Shown: piece by piece, positions 44,337 through 55,122 of the stretch
Layout of the letters: each line of letters begins with the position of its first letter
How positions within the stretch are numbered: the stretch's first letter is position 1
Assembly: GCA_947179485.1 (NCBI GenBank)
Contig: OX359248.1
Coordinates: forward strand, 56,182,386-56,246,385
Direction of reading: 5' to 3'
Length of the DNA: 64,000 nt
Origin: Allacma fusca
Lineage: Eukaryota > Arthropoda > Collembola > Symphypleona > Sminthuridae
Program-made: the position numbers and the translations under genes
Notes under the pieces: model-generated
Told to the model about the DNA's origin: nothing
What the model saw: only the letters and a program-made list of their open reading frames with translations
Databases searched by the model: none

Positions 44337-44642
44337 ATGGGAGTTCCACATCGAAATTTCTCGGAGGAGCAACCACCTCTGGACGAACTTGTGGAAGAAT
44401 TCCCACACAGGCAGGAGTACATCATCATCGATCTTGTAAGCAGCGGAGAAGAAGACGATACAAGTGACGAGGAGAACCAGTCCGAGCCGGATGTCATCGA
44501 CCAGTACGAGCCGGATTTCATTAACGACGAAGACGAAGTTACCTTGCCGTGGCCCCCGCCATCACCACCTGCGCCGGTCTCCGATGAAGAGGAACCAATA
44601 GAAGATGGGGGACCAGAAGAAAAAAGACCAAGGATGGAATAA
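44337..44642 (+). CDS. Acidic accessory protein with SUMO-interaction-like motif
   Basis: Intact 101-residue ORF between env and the 3' polypurine tract; start context AACAATGG is optimal (A at -3, G at +4). Residues 27-34 EYIIIDLV followed by SSGEEDDTSDEE form a textbook SUMO-interacting motif (hydrophobic core plus Ser and acidic tail). Residues 71-80 (PWPPPSPPAP) are proline-rich with PxxP. KRPR at 96-99 is a possible nuclear signal. About a quarter of residues are Asp or Glu. The gene is clearly GC-richer than the rest of the element, which hints at separate origin. Copia elements normally have no such gene; no homologue is known to me. A GTAAGC inside it (44436) could also be a splice donor. 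Confidence 0.7.
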   Translation: MGVPHRNFSEEQPPLDELVEEFPHRQEYIIIDLVSSGEEDDTSDEENQSEPDVIDQYEPDFINDEDEVTLPWPPPSPPAPVSDEEEPIEDGGPEEKRPRME

Positions 44643-44661
44643 TATAAGAATCCTCAAACAC

Positions 44662-44674
44662 AATTAAGGGAAGG
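44662..44674 (+). promoter_or_regulatory. Polypurine tract
   Basis: AATTAAGGGAAGG abuts the 3' LTR, the normal primer for plus-strand DNA synthesis. Confidence 0.85.
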
Positions 44675-44997
44675 TGTGAGATGTATGTACCTAAAGCATA
44701 GCATTCCATTGTATGTATATATATTTAATTGTGTATGAAGCTCAAAGTCCATTGATTAAAGGACCAAAAAAGGATCAAAGTCCACCTATAATTGGACTTT
44801 GATCCCATTAAAAACCTATCAATACTATACTAATTAGATCTTAATTCACTCCTCAAGTATAAAAAGGGGCCTAAAAAGCCTGAATAAATACAGTCTTCTG
44901 TCACTATTGAAAAACTCAAAATCCTCTGTAGTTGTCTAAATTTACTTCTCATCAGCATAAAATCACTTTTGCCTTCATACAAACACTTTTACTCTCA
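44675..44997 (+). repeat. 3' LTR of the copia element
   Basis: 323 bp, same sequence as 37381-37703 by eye, including TATA box (44858) and AATAAA (44883). Confidence 0.97.
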
Positions 44998-45002
44998 AAA
45001 TC
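44998..45002. repeat. Target-site duplication AAATC, right
   Basis: Matches 37376-37380. Removing the element restores a continuous flank. Confidence 0.95.
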
Positions 45003-45132
45003 CTAACAGCGTAAAATGCAATTGTCAACGGTTTGAAGACTGGCACAAGTCCTCCAGTGTGCAACTTTCTGCTCGTATTTAATAATTTATTCAGCCGTGT
45101 TTCTGGCCATTGAGTATCTATACAAACTAGTT

Positions 45133-45310
45133 GCTTATGAATTGAATGAAACTAAATGATTTGATTCAATTCAGCTTATGAATTGAATGAAACTAAATGA
45201 TTTGATTCACTTCAGCATATGAACTGAATGAAACTAAATGATTTGATTCAATTCAGCTTATGAAATGAATGAAACTAAATGATTTGATTCAATTCACGAT
45301 TCACAGGCGT
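45133..45310. repeat. 41-bp tandem repeat, fragment of the GATTCAATTC hAT family
   Basis: About four units of AGCTTATGAATTGAATGAAA followed by CTAAATGATTTGATTCAATTC. Sequence running on (TTCAATTCACGATTCACAGG) matches the reverse complement of the subterminal region of the hAT element at 62997-63859, so this is a fragment of that family with an expanded repeat. Confidence 0.7.
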
Positions 45311-45429
45311 CACTTGTTTGATTGTAATTTGTACACTTTTCAGGTGTGGTGCAAATGCCAGCGCAGATGTGTTTTGGTTCTAGGGAGCAAGTCTAGCCCG
45401 TTCCATTCCTTTAGTTATTTAAATCTTGT

Positions 45430-46768
45430 TCGCATTCTTTCAATTGTATGGTACTGTTTTCTTGAAGTAACCTCTTTTCAATATCTTGAAGATAAATATC
45501 GGCAATTGTACCTGATATTGGACTTGGACTAACGAAACATCATTTATCTGTGATTTTATTTCTGAATTGAAATTATGTATTTTTGTGCGTATTTCCAGCA
45601 GAATTTCGAAACCTTCAATAGATAATCCGGTATTTGTTTCTCTTTTCCACTCAGTATTTGACAGTAATCGTTCTATGACTACTCTTCTAGCTTCTTCTAT
45701 TGGTACATTAGTAAATAGTGATTCGACATCAAAAGAGACCATAATTGCTTCGTGTGGAATTATAAGAATAATTAATTTAATTACAAATTCGTGGGAGTTC
45801 TTGACGGACGTTGGAATATCATGATTACAGTATGAAATGAACTTGTTTAATTCACGTGCTAATTTTGTACGTTCCTGTTTGAATCATTTAATCAATTTTA
45901 TTTTCGTAGTCAGTTTTATCCATTAGAACAGTAGAATTTCCTTTGTCAGCAGGAATAATGACTAGTTACTTATGTTCTCTTAATTTCCTCATTGTCCTAA
46001 GAATTATTGTTTCATGTTTATCACTTTGATTATTTCTTATCGTGCGAACTACTTTTCTTCTTATAATTTCTCTGTCAAGTTGATCAATATTATCGTAAGA
46101 AAATTCAGATACAATTGTTGCAATAGATTTTAATGAAGTTCTTTTCCTAGTTTCCTCGATTGATATACAGAAAAATTAACTTCAAGGCCCAAGATACGTA
46201 ATTCATCATTTGTTGGGAGGTAGCTGATTAGATTAACCACTGTTTCATTTCCGTTGTCAGTAACAGGTTTGTAAAGTTTTCGATTGGCTTCAGAATTGTC
46301 CTGTTTCTTAAATTGTTTAATTTGTGAATATGTTTGCCACGAACGTTTTGAAACCGAGTTGCAAGCGTATTATGTGTATTCTAAGATTTTACTGTAACTG
46401 TTTTCAGGTAGTACAGACAGTTCTATTTTGCTTGAATCGACATCACGTTCAATTTGCTTAAGTTGAATATATTTAATTTTGAGGTTCTCTTTTAATAATG
46501 TTCTCTTAGATTTGTTAATAATTTCTTTAGCCTTTTGTATACTAACTATTATCTTAATCTTTAAGAAACTGGGAATAATATCAAATAATTTAAACTTCCG
46601 TAAAAAGATATCATTTTTCAGGTGTAGTAATTTCTAATTATTATTTTTGCAACGTCATACTTTATGTATATAATTCAAACCAAATTGAATGTTTATAGAT
46701 TTTTTAAGTCCTTTCCATCCACAAGTGTAATTATTTTTCGTATTTAAGTTGGTTTCACTGGAAACCAT
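45430..46768 (-). pseudogene. Penelope-like reverse transcriptase, 3'-truncated
   Basis: Minus strand, ATG at 46768 (MVSSETNLNTKNNY) through decayed N-terminal sequence. An open frame at 45742-45440 starts MVSFDVESLFTNVPIEEARR: this is RT motif A of Penelope elements ('SFDVxSLFTNVP') with its catalytic Asp. The following block, which should hold motif B, is mutated, and the sequence ends before the YADD box. Shares N-terminal and terminal motifs with 29105-31060. Confidence 0.85.
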
Positions 46769-46830
46769 TTTTATTAAAAATAGCAAGCTTTTGAACAACT
46801 GTGTGCATCTTCGTGCTATTTACAACTAAA
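46769..46830 (-). repeat. Penelope-like terminal segment ahead of the ORF
   Basis: The minus strand carries AGCACGAAGATGCACACAGT, then TTCAAAAGCTTGCTATTTTT and the ATG. Compare 29105-29205. The CGAAGA...(C)GAAAG layout looks hammerhead-derived but lacks the canonical CTGATGA. Confidence 0.55.
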
Positions 46831-47189
46831 TTCTAAACTTCTAAACTAACTTATTTTTTAGATCGTAAAGTTACACAAAAAACTGAGACAATAAATTATA
46901 ATAATGTTATCACAGATTATTTTAATATGAACGGTAATCTCTCAAGCGTTTTTATCTTTGGAATAATTTGTTTCCAACCATTGCTTTGTATGTATTAATG
47001 TATTCATATATAATATATTAAATTATTTATGAACGTTACATTCGCTAACGTAATTTCCTGCTAAGCTTAGTCAAACGTCAATATATTGTATATTGTTTAA
47101 TTAGTTGAAGAGGCGAAGTAAATAACTACCTAATGTATTAGATAAGGGTAAACATTCACTTGTTAACACAAGGATTATATTGTAATAGC

Positions 47190-47793
47190 AGCAACGTTTT
47201 AAGCTTTTACTCCTCAACAGGAAAATGATATACTAGTAGTAACATTCAACATACTGTTTATTACAATAAAAAAATTCAAAAATTGCAATAATTGAATTTT
47301 TGTTAATCAAAAATAATCATTACTATTGGTTTAAAAATATGAAATAGTTGAGCCATAAAAATTATTTTGGCTAAGATATCCCCGGGATTCCCACACCTGT
47401 CGAACTTTCGTCATGAGGTTCCGATGTTTTTTAATATGTAAATTTGAAGATAAGTCCTGGGAATGTGTTAGATCTGAAGAAATGATTCATTCGGTTTTCG
47501 GTTTCAATTATTACTTTACCATCTCTTGATGCGTTCTTAAATCCAGTAACCAGCATATCATCCACACTATGTCCATTCAGATTGAAATGCTGTGAAATAT
47601 TTTTATATTGTTTATTCAGCACATCTCTCCTGTGTTTGGCAAATTTATCCCCAAGATGTCTTTCCGGGCATTTGTGGCATTTAACAGCATATATCAAGTA
47701 CTTCGATTCACATAAAATTTTTGTTTGGGGTTTACTATCCTCTTTACGTTTGTCACCGTAGATAGTTTCAAAGTATAATGTCAGGTGACACAT
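47190..47793 (-). pseudogene. GIY-YIG-type C-terminal fragment of another Penelope-like element
   Basis: Minus frame 47793-47431 (120 residues) has YLIYAVKCHKCPERHLGDK, then KHRRDVLNK, ISQHFNLNGHSVDDM and FRSNTFPGL. This follows the pattern C-x2-C, HRRDI, HF..H, and a terminal 'FPxGLN' of GIY-YIG domains in Penelope-type proteins, though the YIG tyrosine/glycine block is altered (HLGD). Downstream at 47225-47190 a CTGTTGAGGAG...AAAACGTTGC segment looks like a degraded hammerhead-type terminus. Confidence 0.6.
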
Positions 47794-48191
47794 CGTTTAC
47801 CACTTTTGCATGGAAATGTGCCTGTTGTTGGTATATGCGTTTTGGTAACTGATGTGCAAACAATAAATTATTTTAGTTTGGGGCTCGGCGGAAAGATTTC
47901 AAAGGTGGAAGTGGAATAATTTGAGAACCGATAGAATTAGAGATTGTAGATTTATATAGCGTAATAGTATCGTATGCTAACATACGTTTAAGGAGAATAT
48001 GTAGCCAAAATAACGGGTTTAATAACCAAGCTAAAATAATGTCAATACACTTTCACAAGAGCACAAAGATTTACCACAATTTAAAACACAACTCTATGAA
48101 CTGAAGAAAGCACTATCAATCAAATACGTCTTTGAAAAAAGTATTCAAATTATAATCGATCAATTAGCTGTAGCACTACAACTAACATCAA

Positions 48192-49235
48192 ATGACGTCT
48201 CTTAAAATAATTTTGTTAACTACTCAAGGGCTTCGCGGTGCTAATAGGATACAAGTTTTGAAAAGCATTATATGTTTATTGAAACCTGAAGTACTGTGTC
48301 TACGAGAAATTAATATTAATTATAAAATAAATAATGCTTATACTGACTATACCTATTTAAATTCGCGGTACTTGCATCCCAACTATGTTATTCTTGACAG
48401 CATAGTCTGCGGGATGAATTTAAATGCTTTAAGTATAAATTGTAGTAAGACTTAGTAAATGATTTTCCATTAATTCCGTATTTTTATGTGGATGAGACAC
48501 TTCGGGTAAATAATGAAGAAATTGACAGGATTTGGACTTTCAGGTATCGTGGTGTAATTTTGGATGAAAAGCTACATTTTAATGAACATGCAACGACTGT
48601 GTTAAACAAGGTAGCAAAGGCAATGGGAGCGTTGTTAAGAAGTAGGAGGTACTTAACTTTAACAGTTAAATGTCTTAATGTAAATTGCATTTGGTCTGGT
48701 AAATGTAGATTACTGTATATTAGTTTCAGACTTGTCTGTAAAACATAAAGAGTTGATTTACTACATAAGATAGTCCGATTCCATATACCATGTATAGACG
48801 AGACTTTCTAACGCGACTAATCTTTTGACAGTTCCAGAGCGGATACATTACTGTAGTTGTAAATTTGTATACATTAGCAGTATCTGGCAATAATGTTCCC
48901 TATGTAGATGTGTCACTGTTTTTAAGTGTGGGTTGAGTAGACTACGATCACCAAAATTTACGTAAGTATACCATCCTCTAGTAAAGCGCAAAGTCGGGGG
49001 ACCTAACATTTTATACAACTGTATAAAATATTGAAATTGTTTATTCCCTAACTAAATTGATACTATTGTCCAAAAATGAAATACAACTAAAAATATTTCT
49101 TGTATCCTTTATTGAACTCTTGATCATGATTCGACTGTCATTTGATTGTACATGAATTAACCTTGACCATGTGTGTCCAGGATGAAAGCCGACACTTGTA
49201 TTGACTCATTTTGGCACTTAATAAAAAATACTTCT
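48192..49235 (+). mobile_element. CR1/jockey-type non-LTR element, copy B, internally deleted
   Basis: Starts with an endonuclease N-terminus (LTTQGLRGANRIQVLKSIIC, then LKPEVLCLREINI). It jumps at about 48400 to the end of RT (NLNALSINCSKT, then YRGVILDEKLHFNEH and KVAKAMGALLRSRRYLT) and finishes with the same 3' UTR as copy A (GTCCAGGATGAAAGCCGACA, ending GGCACTTAATAAAAAA). Decayed. Confidence 0.8.
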
Positions 49236-49253
49236 GCAGCCCTAGGAAAGATT

Positions 49254-49592
49254 TCAGAAAATTTGTGATTTTGTGAGTGATTGAAACCATAGATACTTTT
49301 GAGTAACCAGAGTACCTGGTTTTCTCTTTGCATGATGTTTCGGATAAAGCTCTTCTTCTAAGTTGGCGTAGGTAGGCGCCATCTTAAAGACTTCCTTGTC
49401 TTTACTTTTATTGTTTAATTCTCGTTTATCAACAATGATAGTTTCCTTAACGATACCCTGTGGCATCTTTGTATTTAAACTTGTTGTAGTATGTACACTT
49501 TCAGGAATTTTCGGGGACCTTCTACTAGGCGTATGTAGTTTGGATTTAGAAACCTTATAACTGCACCGACTAGCCCAAAGTCGACAAAACAT
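49254..49592 (-). CDS. Unrecognised ORF
   Basis: ATG-initiated minus frame of 112 residues, basic and Lys/Ser/Pro-rich (SKSKLHTPSRRSPKIPESVH, then KRELNNKSKDKEVFKMAPTY). It begins directly downstream of copy B. Might be a Gag-like or nucleoprotein remnant of a retroelement, or a host exon; no motif decides. Confidence 0.25.
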   Translation of the reverse strand: MFCRLWASRCSYKVSKSKLHTPSRRSPKIPESVHTTTSLNTKMPQGIVKETIIVDKRELNNKSKDKEVFKMAPTYANLEEELYPKHHAKRKPGTLVTQKYLWFQSLTKSQIF

Positions 49593-50076
49593 CTGTATAT
49601 GCAGCTAGTAAAAGTATATGCTCTTAATGTCTCACGTTTGTCTCAGTTTCATTAAAACATTTTATCACGTAATTACTTCTATATTATTAAAAAATTTAGA
49701 AAAATTATTCTGCAGGGTAGGTTTGTTTACATTTAATTGAGAAGTTTTTATTTTCGGTATCTTTAAGGAATTTGATGTTCTTTAAAAATACGATTGTCTG
49801 TTTCACAGTGGAATTAATAAAAGGATATAATGAGGCTATTACACTCGAAAGGTGTTTTACATTTTTAGCACTGTTATGGTCTTGCTAGTTAGATCTGGGA
49901 TGTACATGTTCAGTGTGGTTCACTGTATTTAGAGTTTAACGCTTGAATTTCGTTAGTTCATTTAACTTTGAACAGTTGTATTTCCTGTGGTGAATTCGTA
50001 ATTAGTGTGCTCCGTTTTGAATTCTGCAACGCAGTGCTGACAATTATGTTTATTTATAAGGGCAAGTTCGGTTTGT

Positions 50077-50216
50077 AATGTAATGTAATGTAAAGTAAAG
50101 GCTTTATTGTCAAGTTTACACAGTGCAGGCACTGATTTCCAGAAACAGACAATTATAATAGTATATCTAAACAAAAGAGAAACAAAATAAAATAATAATA
50201 AGGTTGTTTGGAACAT
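50077..50216 (-). mobile_element. Possible non-LTR 3' end with (TTACA)n tail
   Basis: The minus strand reads GACAATAAAGCCTTTACTTT and then ACATTACATTACATTACA. ATAAAG followed by a short tandem tail is the ending style of the CR1/jockey-type copies in this window. Upstream extent not determined. Confidence 0.45.
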
Positions 50217-51629
50217 CTATGGTGGATCATTAACAATTGCATCAATTCTACTGCGTTTATACCTTGCGGTGGAATATTAGTACAGACATTCTACTTTCGA
50301 TATTTTCGAATTATCGCCAAAATGAATATTAACGGATTTTCATTATTTTATTGATTAATTTCTGCACCTTGGCTTGGAATGGCCATAGCGTTCTTTTCAT
50401 CCTTCCGTAATTCAGTAATATGTGTGTAATTTATAGGTTCCTTAGATAGATCTAACACGAAGATTGTTATGATTTAGAAATTCTTCATACTGTCGTCGGA
50501 TTGACGAAATGTCAAATCCTTCCTTCGCTGAACGTTTGCAATCATTTTCTGCTGATGCTAAATCGTGGATTTGAGGATTACAGGTGAAACGTTGTTCCCT
50601 CAAACCATCGTAATCCGCTGGATGTGATTAATGTTCTGATGACAGTAAGCTATTCCTCTGAATGTATTGTGGATTTGAGTTATGACTGTCTCTGCGATAA
50701 TTATGCTGGTTTTTAATGAATCTGAAACCCAAGAAATGAGTCTTAACTACATTACTTTCAATAGACACGATATACTGGCAACAAGCAGAACCGACGGAAT
50801 CAGAACGATTCGAGATTTTGGACGCTCCGCCTGATCAAAAATTGTTATAAAATCTCCACTAGCATTTATTCATCATTCAAATACTTTCAAAGAATCGATT
50901 TTTACCACACAACCAACCTCGCTTTATGAAAGAAGGTTCCGTTTTTCTATGTCAAGTCGTCATGAGTTCAGCAAACTATTTGTTACCAGCATTGCGTTGT
51001 AAAAGCTTTCAATCACCAAAAACTAAGTTTGCCGATATTGCGTGGACTGAGTTGATCAAAGTGTATCTTCTTACACTACAATACTATACAAGTATGTTGC
51101 CCTGTTTTGGCCTACTGATATGCCCTTACAAATTTGCAGATGCAACAGGGAACAACATAAGTTGTTTCGATTGCTGTCACTGTACTGAATAAAATCTTCC
51201 GACAAGTACCTGCCAGGATTGCACAACTTCCGATAAGAAGTGCTTAAGGGACAACGTACAAACGCGCGACACCCCAGCATTTTATTCCTCCACTGCCCCT
51301 GTAATATCAGTGAACCCGCAGACTCAGTTTTAACAATTCGGGGATTTAACCAACATTTTGGGGAAGCAAGACGGACGTTCGAAGAACCAGAGAAAACCGA
51401 GTAAGACATTTCAACCACAGTCAGTTCAAGCTCAAATGTCCGGGCGATTACACTTATACACGTGACCCTGTACTCAACGACAGACTCCAAACATAAACCT
51501 AGCTACACCGATTTCTTTGACTAATCAGCCTCCCCGTGTTACACCAACGGTAATATCATACCTGAATCGTCCTCCTCCTCATCTGACTCCGAGAAAACGG
51601 GAACATTGATGTTTAGCACCAGCAAAACT
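50217..51629. other. No identifiable gene
   Basis: Open frames on both strands around 50926-51490 overlap each other and match no family I know. Confidence 0.4.
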
Positions 51630-52385
51630 CCCCTCGGCATCTAGGTATAATTATTGATGATAAACTTAGCTTTAAAGGGCACTGCGACTATGTGCTGAAG
51701 AATATGTCCAAATCAAGGGGTTTTAAGGGTGCGTCGTTATTTAAATGAAAGTACATTGTGTATGATTATCAATGCATTTGTACTTTCCCATATTGACTAT
51801 TGCATTCTTATTCGGACAAACGTATGTAAATCTAGTTTGGACCTGCTGCTACGGAAACTTGTTAGGTTTTTATTGACCCTGTACACTAATAGGTACAAAC
51901 AAAAGGGATTGAGATCCCTTTCGTATATATATATAAATGTTTTAGTGTGCTTAACTTCATGAACGTATAGTGTACTACTGTAGTAAATTTGCTTGTACTG
52001 TGTTGCATTACGGTCACTGTGTAAACTATATTAATGGATTGATGCTTGTCAAACTATGCTCATCACGTCTGCCTTCATCCAAGTATATTGTACTATCTCA
52101 ACAGCTGTTAAAATTAGCCATTGCTCACAAACATTTTGTACGTGTTTGTGTAAATGTATGGAATAATCTATCTAGTAGATTGCTTTTACATAGTATTTCA
52201 TAGAATGTTGATTAAGCATATTTTAACTATTCGTAATGCTGAATATGTGACCTGATGTATCGATTGATTTTGTTTTTAAATTTCACTTGGTATATACTAA
52301 TTGATTGTTGACCTGCAGTGTCTGGGGTGAAAACCAATATTTGTATTGGCTCCTTTGACACGTTGACTAATAATAAAGACTAGTA
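51630..52385 (+). mobile_element. CR1/jockey-type non-LTR element, copy C, 5'-truncated
   Basis: Begins within ORF2 C-terminal sequence (LGIIIDDKLSFKGHCDYVLK), followed by RRYLNESTLCMIINAFVLSH, then LKLAIAHKHFVRVCVNVWNN, and the shared 3' UTR (GGGGTGAAAACCAATATTTG, ending TAATAATAAAGACTAG). A family relative of copies A and B; most frames are broken. Confidence 0.8.
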
Positions 52386-52599
52386 ATAATAACCTTGCCA
52401 ACGCGCCTTCAATACCTTGTCCAATCAACTGTCTTCCTACTCCAACCATGATTGTTATACTAATGCATATATCGGTCTAATTATAATAATAATTATTCCA
52501 CATTTTAGTTTGACCTTATAAGTTACTCATACTAATTGTTTTGAAATAATTAGACTACGTTATCTACATTTTGTATCACCTTCGTTTATCACCTTAAAG

Positions 52600-53184
52600 T
52601 AAGGCTTCCATCCGACCGGATAAATCGAATATCCGAATTCGATCCGAGCCGAAATTTTTGGATAAATTTTCTGAATTTCCGATCCGACAATTACGGGTCG
52701 GATCAAAATTTTATTCAATCGTATCGGATAAGGGCATTATCTGATCCGACCCGCCGATATCCGAAATTATCCGAATTGATACCATTGGATGATGAACAAA
52801 GTATTAGGAGTTTTCACTGCAAAAATGCATCAGCTTTTTACTACATCGCAGTATTATTCATTTTTGCAAATTTGAAGTACAGAATTAATAAGAAAACACG
52901 TAAAAAGCGGCACAGTTACTCATTGGACATATTGTTGTTACACACTTCGTTCTTATTGGTCGCTCGAACGCGCTAAAAATTTGTTTTTCGGATATCGGGC
53001 GGATTATCCGATATTTATTATTTGTGAACCGAACCGATCGGATAAAGTCGTTTCCAAATCCGATCCGATGACCGGATAAGGAGTACGTACCCGATCCGAT
53101 CGGATTGTGTTCGAATCGGATAAGTAGTGTATCCGATCCGAAATTTAGGATATCCGCGGATCATCCGATCGGATGGAAGCCTTA
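52600..53184. mobile_element. ATCCGA-rich hAT-like element
   Basis: Termini TAAGGCTTCCATCCG and CGGATGGAAGCCTTA. The interior ends are packed with ATCCGA/TCGGAT and GGATATCC motifs. The flanking 8-mers CCTTAAAG (52592-52599) and CCTTAATA (53185-53192) match at 6 of 8; the right one abuts the insertion at 53193. Non-coding. Confidence 0.85.
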
Positions 53185-53192
53185 CCTTAATA

Positions 53193-53378
53193 CAGTCAAA
53201 CCTCTTTATACTCACTACCGCTATAAGCAACTTCTCTCTATAGTCACAAAATAATTTGACCCCTGCTATTCTCCAGTGTACTACAATGTTAACTAATTGA
53301 ATACTCAGTAGTCAACGTTCTCTATAGTCAACTTTTTTATACGGTCCCCTGCGATGTGACTATAAAGAGGTTTGACTG
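53193..53378. mobile_element. pogo/Tigger-like MITE
   Basis: 186 bp with termini CAGTCAAACCTCTTTATA and TATAAAGAGGTTTGACTG, flanked by TA on both sides. CAGT...-type termini with a TA duplication fit the pogo branch of Tc1/mariner. Confidence 0.9.
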
Positions 53379-54219
53379 TAGCATCTTACAAGCCACATTT
53401 ATTTACGTAGTACGCAAAGAAACCGAAGATAAAATATGTTTTGGAACTATATCGTTTTTGAGCCTACTATCATTGTGATTTTCAGCCGTATTTGTTTTAC
53501 TAACCATTAGATATTAGTTATAATTATTTTGAATTTTGGGGTTAATCTTTTCTTGTAAACCACGGGATGTTGGTTATTAAATATATAAAATAGCTCTTAA
53601 AATAAATTTTAATTGGATGAGTTGTGATTGTACACATCCATAGATTAATTCAATTCCATAAATGAAGTTGTTAGTTCACTGTTCCGACAAGGAATCCCAT
53701 GTTTATGTAAATTTTACTGCCGATGTACTTTCCCACGGCTACGACAAAGGAAATGCAACGACTGGTTACTTTTCTTGTTACACTGTAAACACTTATGGAT
53801 AACTTGGATAAATTCGGATTGGTTCTAGAAGGAATTTGTTAATGCTAGGATTCCTTTTGGACTCTTCAGTGAATGAAAGTCTTTCCTTCAACATATATTA
53901 TTGGTTGTTTGAAGTTTTGTATATGTTTTATTTTAATAAAATGAGATTGGTCTTTGGATTAATTTAATAATAGTACCTCACAGTTTTATTCAGGTTAATT
54001 ATTATTGTACGATCATTCATTACTTACAATGATTCAGTTTTCTTTCTTAATGTTTTTAGAGTCACATGTAATTCAGGAGTTTAGTCTTGAATGGAATAAC
54101 CACCGGTTAAGCTTGTAACATTGGTCATGAATGCAGGTTTTATAAACAAATGATTCTGTGACACCGTATATAAATCTATTATAAATATATGTACATATAC
54201 TATATATATATTTATATTA

Positions 54220-55122
54220 CAGTAAAACCTGTATATAATGGCCGTTCATATAATAGATTCCTGTTAATAGTGGACACATTTTACTTCCCGGTCCCAACTC
54301 CTATCCTTTAACATAGGACATTCCCTCGAAATAATGGTTTTCTATATAGTGGTAACCTGCTCATAGTGGACTAAAGATCATACCCCTTCAGGTAAAAATT
54401 CAGCTTGAAGGACCTGTATATAGTGTTCAGCCAGTCAGAACAAAGGGATACAACTGGCGCGAACCCGAACCAATAACACAGCTGCTTGAGTTTAGCTCAA
54501 CTGAAAGCATTTGGAATTTGGACTACGTTTTTATTTGCAGCGGTTTCATATTGTATGTATGTGTACTGAATCAAATGCTTTTTTATTATGTCCATTTTAT
54601 TTATTAGTGCTCCTTTGTTTCTTATTAGTGCTTTGAATTATTTTAAATTAATTACTAGTTGCTTTTAATCATCTTAATATAATTAATTATTAGTTTTGCA
54701 ATAGCTCAAATAATTTAGTAATGCTTCGACCAAAGTTACGCAAAGTCCTCACTCCCTCAAAGGAACTTACAATTATTGAAAGTATTCAAAAAATATTTGA
54801 ACCAAATTTCCCTGTGGATGTCTCAGGACATGGAGTTCCCTGAAAGTTACTGCAGTGTTCATCAATTACAAGATTTTCTTGCAAAAATGAAAATTCGAAG
54901 TCTGAAGCAGAAAAATAATGATTATTTTTAAAAATTGTAAAATAACTGATTTTCAATAACGTATATAAGTAAAACTTTGTCGAATTCGTGCTGGTTGGCC
55001 GGGATGTGTATGTATTTGTATAGTGACCCCTGACCACTATATAATTACATATATAGTGGTCCCTGTCTATAGTGGTCAAATTTTGGGGTCCCTAGGAAAA
55101 CCATTATATACAGGTTTTAATG
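54220..55122 (+). mobile_element. Tigger/pogo-like element, internally deleted
   Basis: Termini CAGTAAAACCTGTATATAATGG-like (left) and its near-complement ending TATACAGGTTTTAATG (right), flanked by TA. Subterminal ATAGTGGT motifs at both ends. Encodes only the first 40 residues of a transposase (54721-54843) and, after a deletion, a short C-terminal-like piece (DFLAKMKIRSLKQKN) around 54872. Confidence 0.85.
54721..54843 (+). pseudogene. pogo/Tigger transposase N-terminus (CENP-B-type HTH start)
   Basis: ATG 54721 to TGA 54841. Begins MLRPKLRKVLTPSKELTII, matching the 'RKxLTxxEKLxII' start of the psq/CENP-B N-terminal helix-turn-helix of pogo-family transposases, which binds the terminal repeats. 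The remaining DNA-binding and DDE catalytic domains are deleted. Confidence 0.65.

Larger units (their letters stand above)
37381..44997 (+). mobile_element. Ty1/copia retrotransposon with envelope-like gene and accessory ORF
   Basis: A complete 7617-bp insertion: identical-looking 323-bp LTRs (TGTGAG...CTCTCA), AAATC target duplication, primer-binding site, polypurine tract, and gag-PR-IN-RT-RH in the copia order (integrase before RT). After RNase H the frame continues into a class I fusion-type envelope-like protein, then a separate acidic ORF. All coding frames are shared (frame of 38113) except one short out-of-frame piece of gag. Lesions: two single-base-type shifts in gag, TAA at 40003-40005, TAA at 43453-43455, and a protease active-site change. 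LTR identity implies a very recent insertion. Confidence 0.96.

Noticed and set aside
45440-45834. Plus-strand frames over 45567-45824
   Set aside because: Shadow of the Penelope reverse transcriptase motif A region on the minus strand.
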